Shown: one piece after another, positions 1 to 8,947 of the stretch
How the letters are laid out: each line of letters opens with the position of its first letter
How positions within the stretch are numbered: the first letter of the stretch is position 1
DNA from: Oleiagrimonas sp036379395
GTDB taxonomy: Bacteria; Pseudomonadota; Gammaproteobacteria; Xanthomonadales; Rhodanobacteraceae
Reading direction: 5' to 3'
Assembly: GCA_036379395.1 (NCBI GenBank)
Contig: DASVGR010000129.1
Span: 1-64,000 of the forward strand
Length of the DNA: 64,000 bases
Translations under genes and position numbers: made by a program
The notes under the pieces: model-generated
Told to the model about the DNA's origin: nothing
The model's database searches: none
Seen by the model: only the letters and a program-made list of their open reading frames with translations

Positions 1-1166
1 CCTTCACCACCGAGGCGGCCCCGGCAATCGTCCACGGCGACATCATCTTCATCGCGGTCGGTACGCCGCCCGACGAGGACGGCAGCGCCGACCTGCAGTA
101 CGTCCTGGCAGTGGCGCGCACGATCGGCCGTCAGCTGGATCGCTATGCCGTGGTGGTCAACAAGTCGACCGTGCCGGTGGGTACGGCCGACCGGGTCCGC
201 CAGGCGATTGCCGACGAACTCGCCGTACGCGGTGCCAAGGTGGATTTCGACGTCGTCTCCAATCCGGAGTTTCTCAAGGAAGGCGATGCCGTCGAGGACT
301 GCCTGCGTCCGGATCGCATCGTCATCGGCAGCAGCAGCGAGCGCGCCATTGCCGCGATGCGCACGCTCTATGCGCCGTTCAATCGCAACCACGAGCGCAC
401 CGTGCTGATGGACGTCCGCTCGGCCGAGCTGACCAAGTACGCCGCCAACGCGATGCTGGCCACCAAGATCAGTTTCATGAACGAGATCGCCAATATCGCC
501 GAGCGCGTGGGCGCCGACGTGGAGCTGGTCCGCCAGGGCATCGGCTCGGACCCGCGCATCGGCTATCACTTCATCTATCCGGGCGCCGGCTACGGCGGCT
601 CGTGCTTTCCCAAGGACGTGCAGGCGCTCGAGCGCACGGCACGTGCGCACGGCTACGCGGCTCACTTGCTGGGGGCGGTCGAGCGCGTGAACCGCGAGCA
701 GAAGGCCCGGCTGTTCGAGCTGATCGAGCGCCATTTCGACGGCCAGCTCGCCGGCAGGACGATTGCCATCTGGGGACTGGCGTTCAAGCCCAACACCGAC
801 GACATGCGCGAGGCGCCCAGCCGGCGCCTGATGGAATCGCTGTGGGAAGTCGGCGCCACGGTGCGTGCGTTTGATCCGCAGGCACGCGCCGAGACGCGCC
901 GCATCTACGGCGAGCGTGACGATCTGGTGCTGTGCGACAAGCCGTACGCGGCGCTCGAAGGGGCCGACGCGTTGATGCTGGTGACTGAATGGAAAGCTTT
1001 CCGCAGCCCCGACTTTGCCGCCATTGCCGCGTCGCTGACAGCGCCGGCGGTGATGTTCGACGGGCGCAACCTGTACGATCCGGTCACTGTCGAAGAGGCC
1101 GGCATTGCCTACTACGGCATCGGTCGCGGGCGCAGCGTGGCGCAAGCGGGGCAAGGTCATGCATGA
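1..1166 (+). CDS. ugd: UDP-glucose 6-dehydrogenase, 5' end cut off by the window
   Basis: Oxidises UDP-glucose to UDP-glucuronate with two NAD+, in the cytoplasm, supplying precursors for capsule, exopolysaccharide or lipid A sugars. The reading frame is open from base 3, so the true start lies before the window and an internal GTG at 111 is not the start. Visible features are the end of the Rossmann domain (FIAVGTPP), the hinge helix with an NKSTVPVGT segment, and the catalytic loop GGSCFPKD, whose Cys forms the thioester intermediate. A C-terminal UDP-binding domain (WGLAFKPNTDDMRE) follows. The stop overlaps the slyX start, which suggests translational coupling. The family assignment is secure. 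Confidence 0.95.
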   Translation, partial: FTTEAAPAIVHGDIIFIAVGTPPDEDGSADLQYVLAVARTIGRQLDRYAVVVNKSTVPVGTADRVRQAIADELAVRGAKVDFDVVSNPEFLKEGDAVEDCLRPDRIVIGSSSERAIAAMRTLYAPFNRNHERTVLMDVRSAELTKYAANAMLATKISFMNEIANIAERVGADVELVRQGIGSDPRIGYHFIYPGAGYGGSCFPKDVQALERTARAHGYAAHLLGAVERVNREQKARLFELIERHFDGQLAGRTIAIWGLAFKPNTDDMREAPSRRLMESLWEVGATVRAFDPQARAETRRIYGERDDLVLCDKPYAALEGADALMLVTEWKAFRSPDFAAIAASLTAPAVMFDGRNLYDPVTVEEAGIAYYGIGRGRSVAQAGQGHA

Positions 1167-1377
1167 CACGGACATGGCCGAGCGCCTGAACGACCTCGAA
1201 GTGCGCCTGACATTCGTCGACGACACGGTGACATCGCTGGCTGATGCCGATGCCTCGCTGACGCGGCGCCTGCTGGCGCTGGAACGCGCCATCCGCGACA
1301 TGCGCGCGGAACTGGCCACCATCCGCACGGCGCTGGGCGACGATGCCCGCAACGAGCCGCCGCCACCGCATTATTGA
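1159..1377 (+). CDS. slyX: SlyX family protein
   Basis: Small 72-residue coiled-coil protein of unknown biochemical role; SlyX is widespread in Proteobacteria. Nearly all of it is one amphipathic helix with heptads of Leu/Val (LNDLEVRLTFVDDTV, LLALERAIRDM) followed by a Pro-rich tail ending PPPPHY, which is typical of the family. The ATG at 1159 overlaps the end of ugd, giving the usual family length; an upstream in-frame ATG at 1105 would add residues that overlap ugd and do not resemble SlyX. Confidence 0.85.
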   Translation: MHDTDMAERLNDLEVRLTFVDDTVTSLADADASLTRRLLALERAIRDMRAELATIRTALGDDARNEPPPPHY

Positions 1378-1404
1378 TCACGACTTTCCCACGGACGTTT
1401 GAAC

Positions 1405-1974
1405 ATGGGCGAATCATTGCGTGACCAGCTGCTGAAAAGCGGCCTGGCCAAGACCCTTCCGAAAACCAAGCCGCCGCGGCATGCCAGGAGCGGCAAGCCG
1501 CAGCATGGCCAGACAGGCAAGGCGCAGGCCGGCCCGGCGCGGCCCGGCAAAGCGGGCAAGGCGTCATCCGACGACCTCAATCTGGCGCAGGCCTGGGCCG
1601 CGCGCGCGCGTGCGGAATCGGCCGAACGCAAGCAGGCCGAAGCCGAGGCCGAGGCCAAGGCGAAGGCGCGCAAGGAGCGCCAGCGTCTGCTGGCCGAAGC
1701 CTTGAACGGCAAGATTCTCAACAAGGCCGATGCCGAGGTGGCGCGGCACTTCGAATACGCCGGCAAGATCCGTCGCGTGCACGTCGATGCGGCGCAGATG
1801 GCCGCACTCAACGCCGGCGAACTGGGCGTGGTGCAAAACCGCGGGCGCTACGTCGTGGTGGCGCGCGAGGTGGCCGAGCAGGTGCATGCGTTCGCGCCCG
1901 AATGCGTCGCCTTGCTGGTCGATCCCGCAGCCGCGGCGGCGGACGACGGCGTCCCCGACGACCTGATGTGGTGA
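1405..1974 (+). CDS. DUF2058 domain protein (YaiL-like)
   Basis: About 189 residues. The N-terminus MGESLRDQLLKSGL is the conserved start of DUF2058 proteins, so ATG 1405 is preferred over the TTG two codons upstream. A long Lys/Arg/Ala-rich and Glu-rich low-complexity helix (about residues 20-100) separates it from a compact C-terminal domain (LNKADAEVARHFEY, RYVVVAREVA). Family members have been described as nucleic-acid-associated, but the biochemical role is not settled. It is followed after one base by the EamA transporter gene, so the two are probably co-transcribed. Confidence 0.8.
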   Translation: MGESLRDQLLKSGLAKTLPKTKPPRHARSGKPQHGQTGKAQAGPARPGKAGKASSDDLNLAQAWAARARAESAERKQAEAEAEAKAKARKERQRLLAEALNGKILNKADAEVARHFEYAGKIRRVHVDAAQMAALNAGELGVVQNRGRYVVVAREVAEQVHAFAPECVALLVDPAAAAADDGVPDDLMW

Positions 1975-1975
1975 C

Positions 1976-2845
1976 GTGGTCTACATCGTCCTGAGCGTTG
2001 TCTGCAGCGTGGTGGTGTCGGTGTTGTTGAAACTGGCACCACGCTTCGCCGTGGATGTGCGCCAGGCGATCGCCGGCAACTATCTGGTCGCGGCGTTGCT
2101 GGCATGGGGCGTGTTTCACCCCGATCCGGGCTTGCTGACACTGCCCGTGGCGCATCCGGCGTGGCGTGTGCTGCTGGCGCTGGGCGTCTTGCTGCCGACC
2201 ATCTTTGTCGTCCTGGCGCGTGCGGTCGAGCATGTTGGCGTGGTGCGCTCGGATGCCGCGCAGCGCTTGTCGTTGCTGTTGTCGCTGCTGGCCGCTTTTA
2301 CCTTGTTTGGCGCCGTGCTGACGTGGCAAAAGGGCATCGGCATGGTTGTCGGTCTGGCGGCCATTGGCTGCATCGTGGCGCGCAAGGAAACCACGGCGGC
2401 GGTCGCGAAGGCGCGTGACTGGCTGTGGCCGTTGGGTGTGTTTGTCGGCTTTGGTGCCATCGACGTGTTGTTCAAGGAAGTGGCGCAGTTGACCGGCGTG
2501 CCGTTCACCGATGTGCTGTTTGCCACGTTCGTGCTGGCCTTCGTGCTGGCGGCCGCGGGCGTGGCATGGCTGTACGTGCGCGGTCGCGCGCGCTGGCGCT
2601 GGCGGCATGCGGGTGGCGCATTGTTGCTGGGCATCTTCAACTTCGGCGACATCGTGTTCTACGTGCAGGCGCATCGCCACATGGCACACGATCCGGCGCT
2701 GGTGTTTTCGACCATGAACATCGGCGTGATCGTGATGGCCGCCTTGGTCGGCGTATGGCTGTTCCGCGAAAAGCTCTCGCGCGTCAACGTGCTTGGCATC
2801 GTGCTGGCCGTGGCCGCCGTGCTGATGCTGGCCACGGCGGTCTGA
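1976..2845 (+). CDS. EamA/DMT-family transporter
   Basis: Integral inner-membrane protein of 289 residues with about ten hydrophobic segments arranged as two homologous halves, the pattern of drug/metabolite-superfamily permeases. The GTG at 1976 lies one base after the preceding stop, implying coupling. Substrate cannot be read from sequence; DMT proteins export metabolites, amino acids or nucleotide sugars. It faces the convergent fatty-acid oxidation gene, with only 13 bases between the two stops. Confidence 0.8.
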   Translation: MVYIVLSVVCSVVVSVLLKLAPRFAVDVRQAIAGNYLVAALLAWGVFHPDPGLLTLPVAHPAWRVLLALGVLLPTIFVVLARAVEHVGVVRSDAAQRLSLLLSLLAAFTLFGAVLTWQKGIGMVVGLAAIGCIVARKETTAAVAKARDWLWPLGVFVGFGAIDVLFKEVAQLTGVPFTDVLFATFVLAFVLAAAGVAWLYVRGRARWRWRHAGGALLLGIFNFGDIVFYVQAHRHMAHDPALVFSTMNIGVIVMAALVGVWLFREKLSRVNVLGIVLAVAAVLMLATAV

Positions 2846-2858
2846 ACGGACGGCCGCG

Positions 2859-4916
2859 TCACATGGCGGCGGGTTCGCGCAGGGTTGGATTGTCCCAGCC
2901 GGGACGTGGCGTGAAACGGGAGCCGTGGCGTTGCGCCAGTTGTTCCAGCCGTGCCTTGAGCGCGTCGGCGCCGGCGCTGCGGATGTACTGGATGGGACCG
3001 CCGCGGAATGGCGCGAAACCGGTGCCGAAAATGACGCCGGCGTCCAGCGTGTCGGCATCGTCGACCACGCCGTCGTGCAGGCAGGCGACGGCCTCGTTGA
3101 GCATCGGCAAAATCAGGCGGTCTTCCAGATTGGTTGGTGCGTTGTAGCCTTTTTCCACCGGCGGCTTTTGCGGCTTGCCATCGACCCACGTGTACAAGCC
3201 CTGGCCGTCCTTCTTGCCGCGATGGCCGGCATCGCGCAGCGCATCCAGGCCGGCCGGCAATTCCAGGCCGAGGAACGGCGCCAGTTCCTTGCCGACGCTG
3301 GCGCACACGTCCAGGCCCACGGTGTCGGCCAGTTCGATCGGCCCCATCGGCATGCCGAAGGCCTTGGCCGTCTTGTCCAGTACCGGGCCGGGCACGCCTT
3401 CGTGGTGCAGGCGGATGGCTTCGAGCAGGTACGGCATGAGGATGCGGTTGACCAGAAAACCGGGCGTGCCGGTGACCACGAGCGGCAATTTGCCCAGCGC
3501 CTTGCAGAACGCGCGCGCGCGTTGCTGCGTGGTGGCGTCCAGCCCGTCGTGGCGGACGACTTCGACCAGTGGCATCTGCGCCACCGGGTTGAAGAAATGC
3601 AGGCCGATGAAATGCTGCGGGCGGGCCAGTTTTTCGTCGAGCATATCCAGCGCGATGCTGGACGTGTTGGTAGCCAGGATGGCGGTGGCCGGCAGTTGCG
3701 GCTCGACCTGCGCATACACGGCCTGCTTGGCCTCGGTGTTCTCGTAAATGGCCTCGATGACGAGATCGGCACGCGCGACCGCCTTGCCTTCGAGATCGGC
3801 CGCCAGGCGGTTGCCGGCGGCATCGGCGCGCGCCGTGTCGCCGTGGGCCTTTTTGGCATACAGCGTCTGGGCGCGCAGCAGGGCCGGTTCGATAAAGCGC
3901 ATTTCGCGGTCCTGCAACGTCACCTTGAAGCCTTTCCAGGCGCTCCAGGCGGCGATGTCGCCGCCCATGGTGCCGGCGCCGACCACGTGTACGCGGGTGA
4001 TGCCGTGTTCGACCGCGCCGTCCAGCTTGAGCAGCCGTTCGCGCAGGAAGAATACGCGGATGAGGTTGTGCGCGGTCGGCGTGGTGGCCAGGCGCGCGAC
4101 CGAAGCGGCTTCCAGCTTCAGGCGATGGTTGACATGGCGACCGCCGCGACGCCACACGTCGATCACGGCGAAGGGTGCGGGATATTGCTGTCTGCGCACC
4201 TTGGCGGCGGTCTGGCGACGCACCGCAGGAGCCAGTGCCTGGCGCACCGGCCACCAGTTGGTGGCCCAGCCACGCAGGCGTCGGGCCAGTGGTCGCGAAC
4301 GCGGATGCACGATCAGTTGACGCGCGGCGGCCAGCAGCTGGTCGGTCGGCACGACGCGGTCGACCAGGCCGGCGGCATGTGCCTTGCCGGCGCTGAACGG
4401 CTTGCCGGTCAACATGGCCTGCAGCGCGGCCGGGGCGCCGATCAGGCGCGGCAGGCGGGCCGTGCCGCCCCAGCCGGGGTGGATGCCAAGCATCACTTCG
4501 GGCAGGCCGATGTGCGCGTCGGTGGCCGCGACGCGGCCACGGCAGGCCAGCGCCAGTTCGGTGCCGCCGCCCAGGCAATGGCCGTGGATTGCCGCGATGG
4601 TCGGGCAGGGCAGGCGCGCCAGGCGATCGAAGACGTGCTGGCCATGCTCGATGTTCTCGCGCACGCTGCCGGCGGCCGCGTACTGCACGAACTCGTGGAT
4701 GTCCGCGCCGACGGCAAAGCCGGACGGCTTGGACGAGTGCACGATGACGCCGGGCGGATTCTCGATTTCCAGCCGTTCGACGATGGCATCGAGCTCGTCC
4801 AGCATGGCGCGCGAAATGGCGTTGACCGGACTGTCCGCGCGATCCATGGCCAGCGTGACGATGCCGCCGTCGTCCACCGAGGTTTTCCAGTGCTTGAAAC
4901 GCAACCCTTCGAACAT
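2859..4916 (-). CDS. Bifunctional enoyl-CoA hydratase / 3-hydroxyacyl-CoA dehydrogenase (FadJ/FadB-like)
   Basis: A 685-residue multifunctional beta-oxidation enzyme. The N-terminal crotonase domain has the oxyanion-hole region GADIHEF and the two catalytic Glu regions (GGGTELALACR and LPEVMLGIHPGWGG). The central NAD-binding domain starts at VHVVGAGTMGGD and carries the HFFNPV motif with its catalytic His. Two C-terminal helical 3HCDH domains follow. The start MFEGLRFKHW matches Xanthomonadales homologues; a longer open frame upstream to 5150 overlaps the divergent gene's promoter and is not protein-like. No thiolase gene is adjacent, so the partner must be elsewhere. Confidence 0.92.
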   Translation of the reverse strand: MFEGLRFKHWKTSVDDGGIVTLAMDRADSPVNAISRAMLDELDAIVERLEIENPPGVIVHSSKPSGFAVGADIHEFVQYAAAGSVRENIEHGQHVFDRLARLPCPTIAAIHGHCLGGGTELALACRGRVAATDAHIGLPEVMLGIHPGWGGTARLPRLIGAPAALQAMLTGKPFSAGKAHAAGLVDRVVPTDQLLAAARQLIVHPRSRPLARRLRGWATNWWPVRQALAPAVRRQTAAKVRRQQYPAPFAVIDVWRRGGRHVNHRLKLEAASVARLATTPTAHNLIRVFFLRERLLKLDGAVEHGITRVHVVGAGTMGGDIAAWSAWKGFKVTLQDREMRFIEPALLRAQTLYAKKAHGDTARADAAGNRLAADLEGKAVARADLVIEAIYENTEAKQAVYAQVEPQLPATAILATNTSSIALDMLDEKLARPQHFIGLHFFNPVAQMPLVEVVRHDGLDATTQQRARAFCKALGKLPLVVTGTPGFLVNRILMPYLLEAIRLHHEGVPGPVLDKTAKAFGMPMGPIELADTVGLDVCASVGKELAPFLGLELPAGLDALRDAGHRGKKDGQGLYTWVDGKPQKPPVEKGYNAPTNLEDRLILPMLNEAVACLHDGVVDDADTLDAGVIFGTGFAPFRGGPIQYIRSAGADALKARLEQLAQRHGSRFTPRPGWDNPTLREPAAM

Positions 4917-5139
4917 GATCACGGCTCGTACGGAGTGGCCCATCACGATACCGCGCGGATCGATGCAATGCGAGATGGCGGCGTGCGCGCGGGACGCCTT
5001 CCGCACGTGACTGAAAACTGCCTGAAGCATGCACGACCAATGCCGGATATGGCGGCAAAACGCGATGCATTTCGCGTTCCCGGACATCCATCGCTGGCAA
5101 GGTGGGCACTGTTCCAATGCACGGCCCAAGGAGCACGGC

Positions 5140-5637
5140 GTGACAGACATGACAATGCAGGCATTGGCCGTGCCTGATGGCCGGGATGTCTTTGATCAAA
5201 TCCTCGAAGCCGACGCGCCCCTGATCACGCTGGAAACGACGCGTCCCGACGCCTTGCTGGAAAAATTCCGGCAGCGCGTGCGCCGCAGCGGCGAAACGTT
5301 TTACGTGTGGCAGGAAGGCGAGGGCCTGTGCAGCCTGCGTGAAACCGGATTGCGCATCCCCGGCAGCCTGCGCGTGAGCGACACCTTGCGTTATGTCCTC
5401 AAGAGCCGGCATTTCGGCATCTACCTCATGGGCGGGCTGACGACCAGCCTGACGCAATCGGATGTGGCGTTGATGCGGCGCTTCGTGCAAACCAGGGCGG
5501 ATTTCGTGCGGCGCGTGGTGTTGCTGGCGCAGGGGCCGGAACTGGCCCGTCGCCTGGGCGATCTGACCGTGGTGATCCGGGATCGGCAGGCCGCGCAGGG
5601 ACGTTTGCGCCTGCGTGGCGGGCGTTGGGTGAACTGA
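5140..5637 (+). CDS. Conserved hypothetical protein coupled to a GGDEF/EAL protein
   Basis: I do not recognise this 165-residue family. The GTG at 5140 is chosen because AAGGAG lies six bases upstream; an ATG at 5149 is the alternative. The protein is soluble, with no signal or membrane segment, and looks like a compact alpha/beta domain (FYVWQEGEGL, FGIYLMGGLTT) with an Arg-rich C-terminus. It ends four bases before the GGDEF/EAL gene, so the two are very likely one transcript. A role as regulator or partner of that c-di-GMP enzyme is inferred from position only. Confidence 0.6.
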   Translation: MTDMTMQALAVPDGRDVFDQILEADAPLITLETTRPDALLEKFRQRVRRSGETFYVWQEGEGLCSLRETGLRIPGSLRVSDTLRYVLKSRHFGIYLMGGLTTSLTQSDVALMRRFVQTRADFVRRVVLLAQGPELARRLGDLTVVIRDRQAAQGRLRLRGGRWVN

Positions 5638-5641
5638 TCCG

Positions 5642-8239
5642 ATGACGGGCATGGTTGACAGTGTCGGGGCAACAGGCATCCTGCTGGTGGCCAGCCAACG
5701 GGACGACCGGCGCTGCCTGTTCGATCTGCTCGACAAGCAGGGATTTCGGCGTATTCATGCGGCGCGTGATGCCACCCAGGCGCGAGTCCTGCTGGCCGAG
5801 CGGCCGGCGCTGGGGTTGGTGCTGCTGGAATTTGCCGCGGACGCCAGCGACGCGCTGGCGTTCTGCGCCCATGTGCACGGACTTGAGGCTTATCGCCAGA
5901 TCCCCATTCTGGGCCTGGCCACGGCCGCGACCCGTCGCGGGAACGAGTCGCTCGAGGATGTGCGTGGCTGGCTGCACTTGCCGGCCGACGGGGAACAGTT
6001 GCGTGAGCAGCTCGAGCTGCTGCAACAGACAAAACCGGCACCCGCGAAGCCCGCCGTCGATTTGCCGCAGGCCGGTCCGGACGATTACCGCTTTGCGTTT
6101 GACGATGACGATCGCTGCTGGGTGATATCGACGCCGGACGGACAGGTGCTGGATGTCAACGCGGCATTTGCGCGGCATGTCGGCGCCACGGCCGCCGAAT
6201 TGCGCGGGCGGACGTTGTCGGTGGTCATCGGCGAGGCCGGCGTGGGACCGACGGAGTTGCTGCAGCGTCTTGCCGAAGCGGGCGTTGCCGAGCGCATGGT
6301 CCAGTGCCCGCGCGCCGATGGCGGCAACGCGCCGATGCGCGCCGTCACCCGCCTGGCCACATGGCGCAATCAGGTCGTGCATGTCACCGCGTTGCAGGCG
6401 CAAGGCCACGTGGCGCAGGCGCGCGGGTTGCTCAATCTGCTGGCCCAGCTGCGCAAGGCGGGCAGCAACGAGGCTGGCGTGCGCCAGGCGGCACAGGTGC
6501 TGGTGCAGGGCCTGGCGCTGGATTTTGTCGGCGTGTATGCGGCCATGCCCGAAGCCAATGCCGAACCGGTCATGTGGGCGCATCAATTGCGTCAGCCGCT
6601 GGCCAGCAATGATGCGGTGCCGGACGTGCTGCAACAGCCGGCATTGCATCTGGTGCTGGACGGCGAAACGTTGATGCATTCGGATGACGCCATGCGGCTG
6701 GCGCATTCGGACGCCTTCGTGGCGGGCATGAATTTCAAGGCTTTTGCCGGCTTGCCGCTGGTCGACGAGCGCGGCAGCGTGCTGGGCGCGCTGCTGGCGG
6801 GCAGCCGCGAGCCGTGGGTTTCGGGATCGTTGATTCCGGAAACCTTGCACGTGGCCGCCGGACACTTTGCCCATGACATGGAATTGCGCCGGGCCCGCGC
6901 GCAAGGCCGTGCGCACGGCTTGCTGGACGGCCTGACGCGCCTGCCGAACCGCCTGCTGTTCAACGACCGGCTGGAAAACACCTTGCGCGAGGCGCGTCGC
7001 ACCGGCGAGATGTTTGCCGTGCTGTTCGTCGACCTGGACCGCTTCAAGTCGATCAACGACTCGCTGGGCCATTCGGTCGGCGACGAGGTGTTGACGGCCG
7101 TGGCGCGGCGTCTGCGCGGCTCGGTGCGCGCATCCGACACCGTGGCACGCTACGCCGGCGACGAGTTCACCGTCATCCTGCGCCACATCACTCAGCGCGA
7201 GGACGTGCTGCGCATCGCCGACAAGATGGTGCGCCTGATGGATGCGCCGCTGATGCTGGCCGACGGTTCCGAACTGCACATCACCGCCTCCATCGGCGTG
7301 AGCTTCTACCCCGACGACGCGGCCACCGCCGAGCGCCTGCTCAAGCATGCCGACGTGGCCATGTACAGCGCCAAGGGCAAGGGCCGCAACGGTTACCAGG
7401 TGTACGTGGCGCAGTCCGAGGAAAGCCATCAGCAGCGCGTGGCGCTCGAGTCCAAGCTGCGCCAGGCCGAGCGCAACGGCGAGCTGCGCGTGTATTACCA
7501 GCCGCAGGTGGACGTGCTGACCGAGGACATCGTCGGCATGGAAGCGCTGGTGCGCTGGGAGCATCCCGAGCTGGGCATGATCAGCCCCGGATTCTTCATC
7601 CCGCTGGCCGAGGAAACCGGGCTCATCGTCAGCATCGGCGAATGGGTGCTGCGTCGCGCCTGCGAGTCGACCGCGCGCTGGACCAGGCGCTACGGCCTGC
7701 CATTGCGCATCGGGGTCAATCTGTCGGCGTTGCAGCTCATGCAGCCGCGCCTGCCCGACATGGTGATGTCGGCGCTGCATGACAGCGGTTTGCCGGCCGG
7801 CCAGCTGGAACTGGAAGTGACCGAAAGCATCAGTGTCAAATCCATCCCCCATTTGCTGCGCAACCTTGCCCGGCTGCACGACATGGGCTGCCATCTGGCC
7901 ATCGACGATTTCGGCACCGGGCAGGCCTCGCTCGATTACCTGCGCAACCTGCCGGCCGACCGCATCAAGATCGACCAGAGCTTCGTGCGCAACATCGGCG
8001 TGGACCCGGACGACGAAGCCATCGTCAAGGCCACCATCGACATGGCCCACGGGCTCAACCGCGCCGTGATCGCCGAAGGCGTCGAGACCGAGGCGCACCT
8101 GTCTTTCCTGCGCCAGCAGCATTGCGAGGAATTGCAGGGTTACCTGTTCTGTCGACCGTTGCCGCGCAACGCGTTCGACCTGCTGCTGGCTGAACGCCAG
8201 CGCCTGCTTGGAGCTGCCCGGGACCAGGGCACCGGTTGA
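5642..8239 (+). CDS. Multidomain GGDEF/EAL protein with degenerate receiver, PAS and GAF-like domains
   Basis: An 865-residue cytoplasmic c-di-GMP protein. Approximate order: receiver-like domain (12-130), PAS (147-250), GAF-like (268-415), GGDEF (425-585), EAL (600-855). The receiver has Glu63 where the phospho-acceptor Asp is expected (LVLLEF), so phosphorylation is doubtful. The GGDEF signature is AGDEF at 505-509, a variant active in some cyclases and GTP-binding only in others. The EAL domain looks intact (EAL at 634-636, GVNLSA, ELEVTES, AIDDFGTG, EGVET), so phosphodiesterase activity is expected. No membrane segments are visible; input is presumably intracellular through PAS/GAF. Confidence 0.9.
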   Translation: MTGMVDSVGATGILLVASQRDDRRCLFDLLDKQGFRRIHAARDATQARVLLAERPALGLVLLEFAADASDALAFCAHVHGLEAYRQIPILGLATAATRRGNESLEDVRGWLHLPADGEQLREQLELLQQTKPAPAKPAVDLPQAGPDDYRFAFDDDDRCWVISTPDGQVLDVNAAFARHVGATAAELRGRTLSVVIGEAGVGPTELLQRLAEAGVAERMVQCPRADGGNAPMRAVTRLATWRNQVVHVTALQAQGHVAQARGLLNLLAQLRKAGSNEAGVRQAAQVLVQGLALDFVGVYAAMPEANAEPVMWAHQLRQPLASNDAVPDVLQQPALHLVLDGETLMHSDDAMRLAHSDAFVAGMNFKAFAGLPLVDERGSVLGALLAGSREPWVSGSLIPETLHVAAGHFAHDMELRRARAQGRAHGLLDGLTRLPNRLLFNDRLENTLREARRTGEMFAVLFVDLDRFKSINDSLGHSVGDEVLTAVARRLRGSVRASDTVARYAGDEFTVILRHITQREDVLRIADKMVRLMDAPLMLADGSELHITASIGVSFYPDDAATAERLLKHADVAMYSAKGKGRNGYQVYVAQSEESHQQRVALESKLRQAERNGELRVYYQPQVDVLTEDIVGMEALVRWEHPELGMISPGFFIPLAEETGLIVSIGEWVLRRACESTARWTRRYGLPLRIGVNLSALQLMQPRLPDMVMSALHDSGLPAGQLELEVTESISVKSIPHLLRNLARLHDMGCHLAIDDFGTGQASLDYLRNLPADRIKIDQSFVRNIGVDPDDEAIVKATIDMAHGLNRAVIAEGVETEAHLSFLRQQHCEELQGYLFCRPLPRNAFDLLLAERQRLLGAARDQGTG

Positions 8240-8280
8240 CGCGCCAGCGGGCCGGCCCCATCTTGCCGAGGTGGGCGCGT

Positions 8281-8308
8281 GAACTTTTGCGCCGCCTTGG
8301 CAGTCCTA
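8281..8308 (+). promoter_or_regulatory. Putative sigma-E (RpoE) autoregulatory promoter
   Basis: GAACTT at 8281-8286 and TCCTA at 8304-8308 are separated by 17 bases, matching the extracytoplasmic sigma-E pattern GAACTT-N16/17-TCnnA. It lies about 40 bases before the rpoE start. Autoregulation of rpoE is known in other gammaproteobacteria. Confidence 0.6.
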
Positions 8309-8350
8309 CAACGGCGTGTGGCACTCGCACGTCAAGGGAGATTGGCCCGG

Positions 8351-8947
8351 ATGGGCGAGAAAGAAGTCGATCGCGCTCTGGTCGAGCGCGTACAACAAGG
8401 CGATTCGCGGGCTTTTGATCTTCTGGTGCGCAAATACCAGCACAAGGTCATCGGGCTCATTTCGCGTTACGTCGCCGATCGCAGCGAGTGCCAGGACGTG
8501 GCGCAAGAGGCGTTTATCCGCGCCTGGCGCGCGATTGATTCGTTTCGCGGCGACAGCGCGTTTTACACGTGGCTGTACAAGATTGCCGTCAATACCGCCA
8601 AAAACCATCTGGTGGCATTGAAACGGCGCCCGCCCAACGACGACGTGGCCGTCGAGGACGCGGTATTCGGCCCCAGCGCCGAGCGCCTGTACGAGAACGC
8701 CACGCCCGAGCACGAAATGCTGCGCCAGGAAATTGAACAAACCGTGGTTTCCGCGGTCGAAGCATTACCTGAGGAGCTGCGTACGGCCATCACCCTGCGG
8801 GAAGTGGACGGACTCAGCTACGAAGAGATTGCCCTGTCCATGGATTGTCCGATCGGCACCGTCCGGTCGCGCATTTTCCGGGCGCGTGAGGCAATCGATG
8901 AGCAATTGCGGCCGTTACTGCCCGGTCACGAGGAAGCGACATCATGA
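8351..8947 (+). CDS. rpoE: RNA polymerase sigma-E factor
   Basis: ECF sigma factor of 198 residues directing the envelope-stress response. Region 2 (YQHKVIGLISRYV, DVAQEAFIRAWRA) and region 4 (LPEELRTAITLREV, SYEEIA, GTVRSRIFRARE) are both clear. ATG 8351 gives the standard N-terminus MGEKEVDRALVERVQQGD; the longer GTG frame from 8279 would place the predicted promoter inside the gene. The stop overlaps the rseA start (ATGA), so sigma and anti-sigma are translationally coupled. mucD follows in the same direction. Confidence 0.95.
   Translation: MGEKEVDRALVERVQQGDSRAFDLLVRKYQHKVIGLISRYVADRSECQDVAQEAFIRAWRAIDSFRGDSAFYTWLYKIAVNTAKNHLVALKRRPPNDDVAVEDAVFGPSAERLYENATPEHEMLRQEIEQTVVSAVEALPEELRTAITLREVDGLSYEEIALSMDCPIGTVRSRIFRAREAIDEQLRPLLPGHEEATS

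Noticed and set aside
5426..8122. 898-residue minus-strand open frame across the GGDEF/EAL gene
   Set aside because: Antisense shadow of a gene with clear catalytic motifs.
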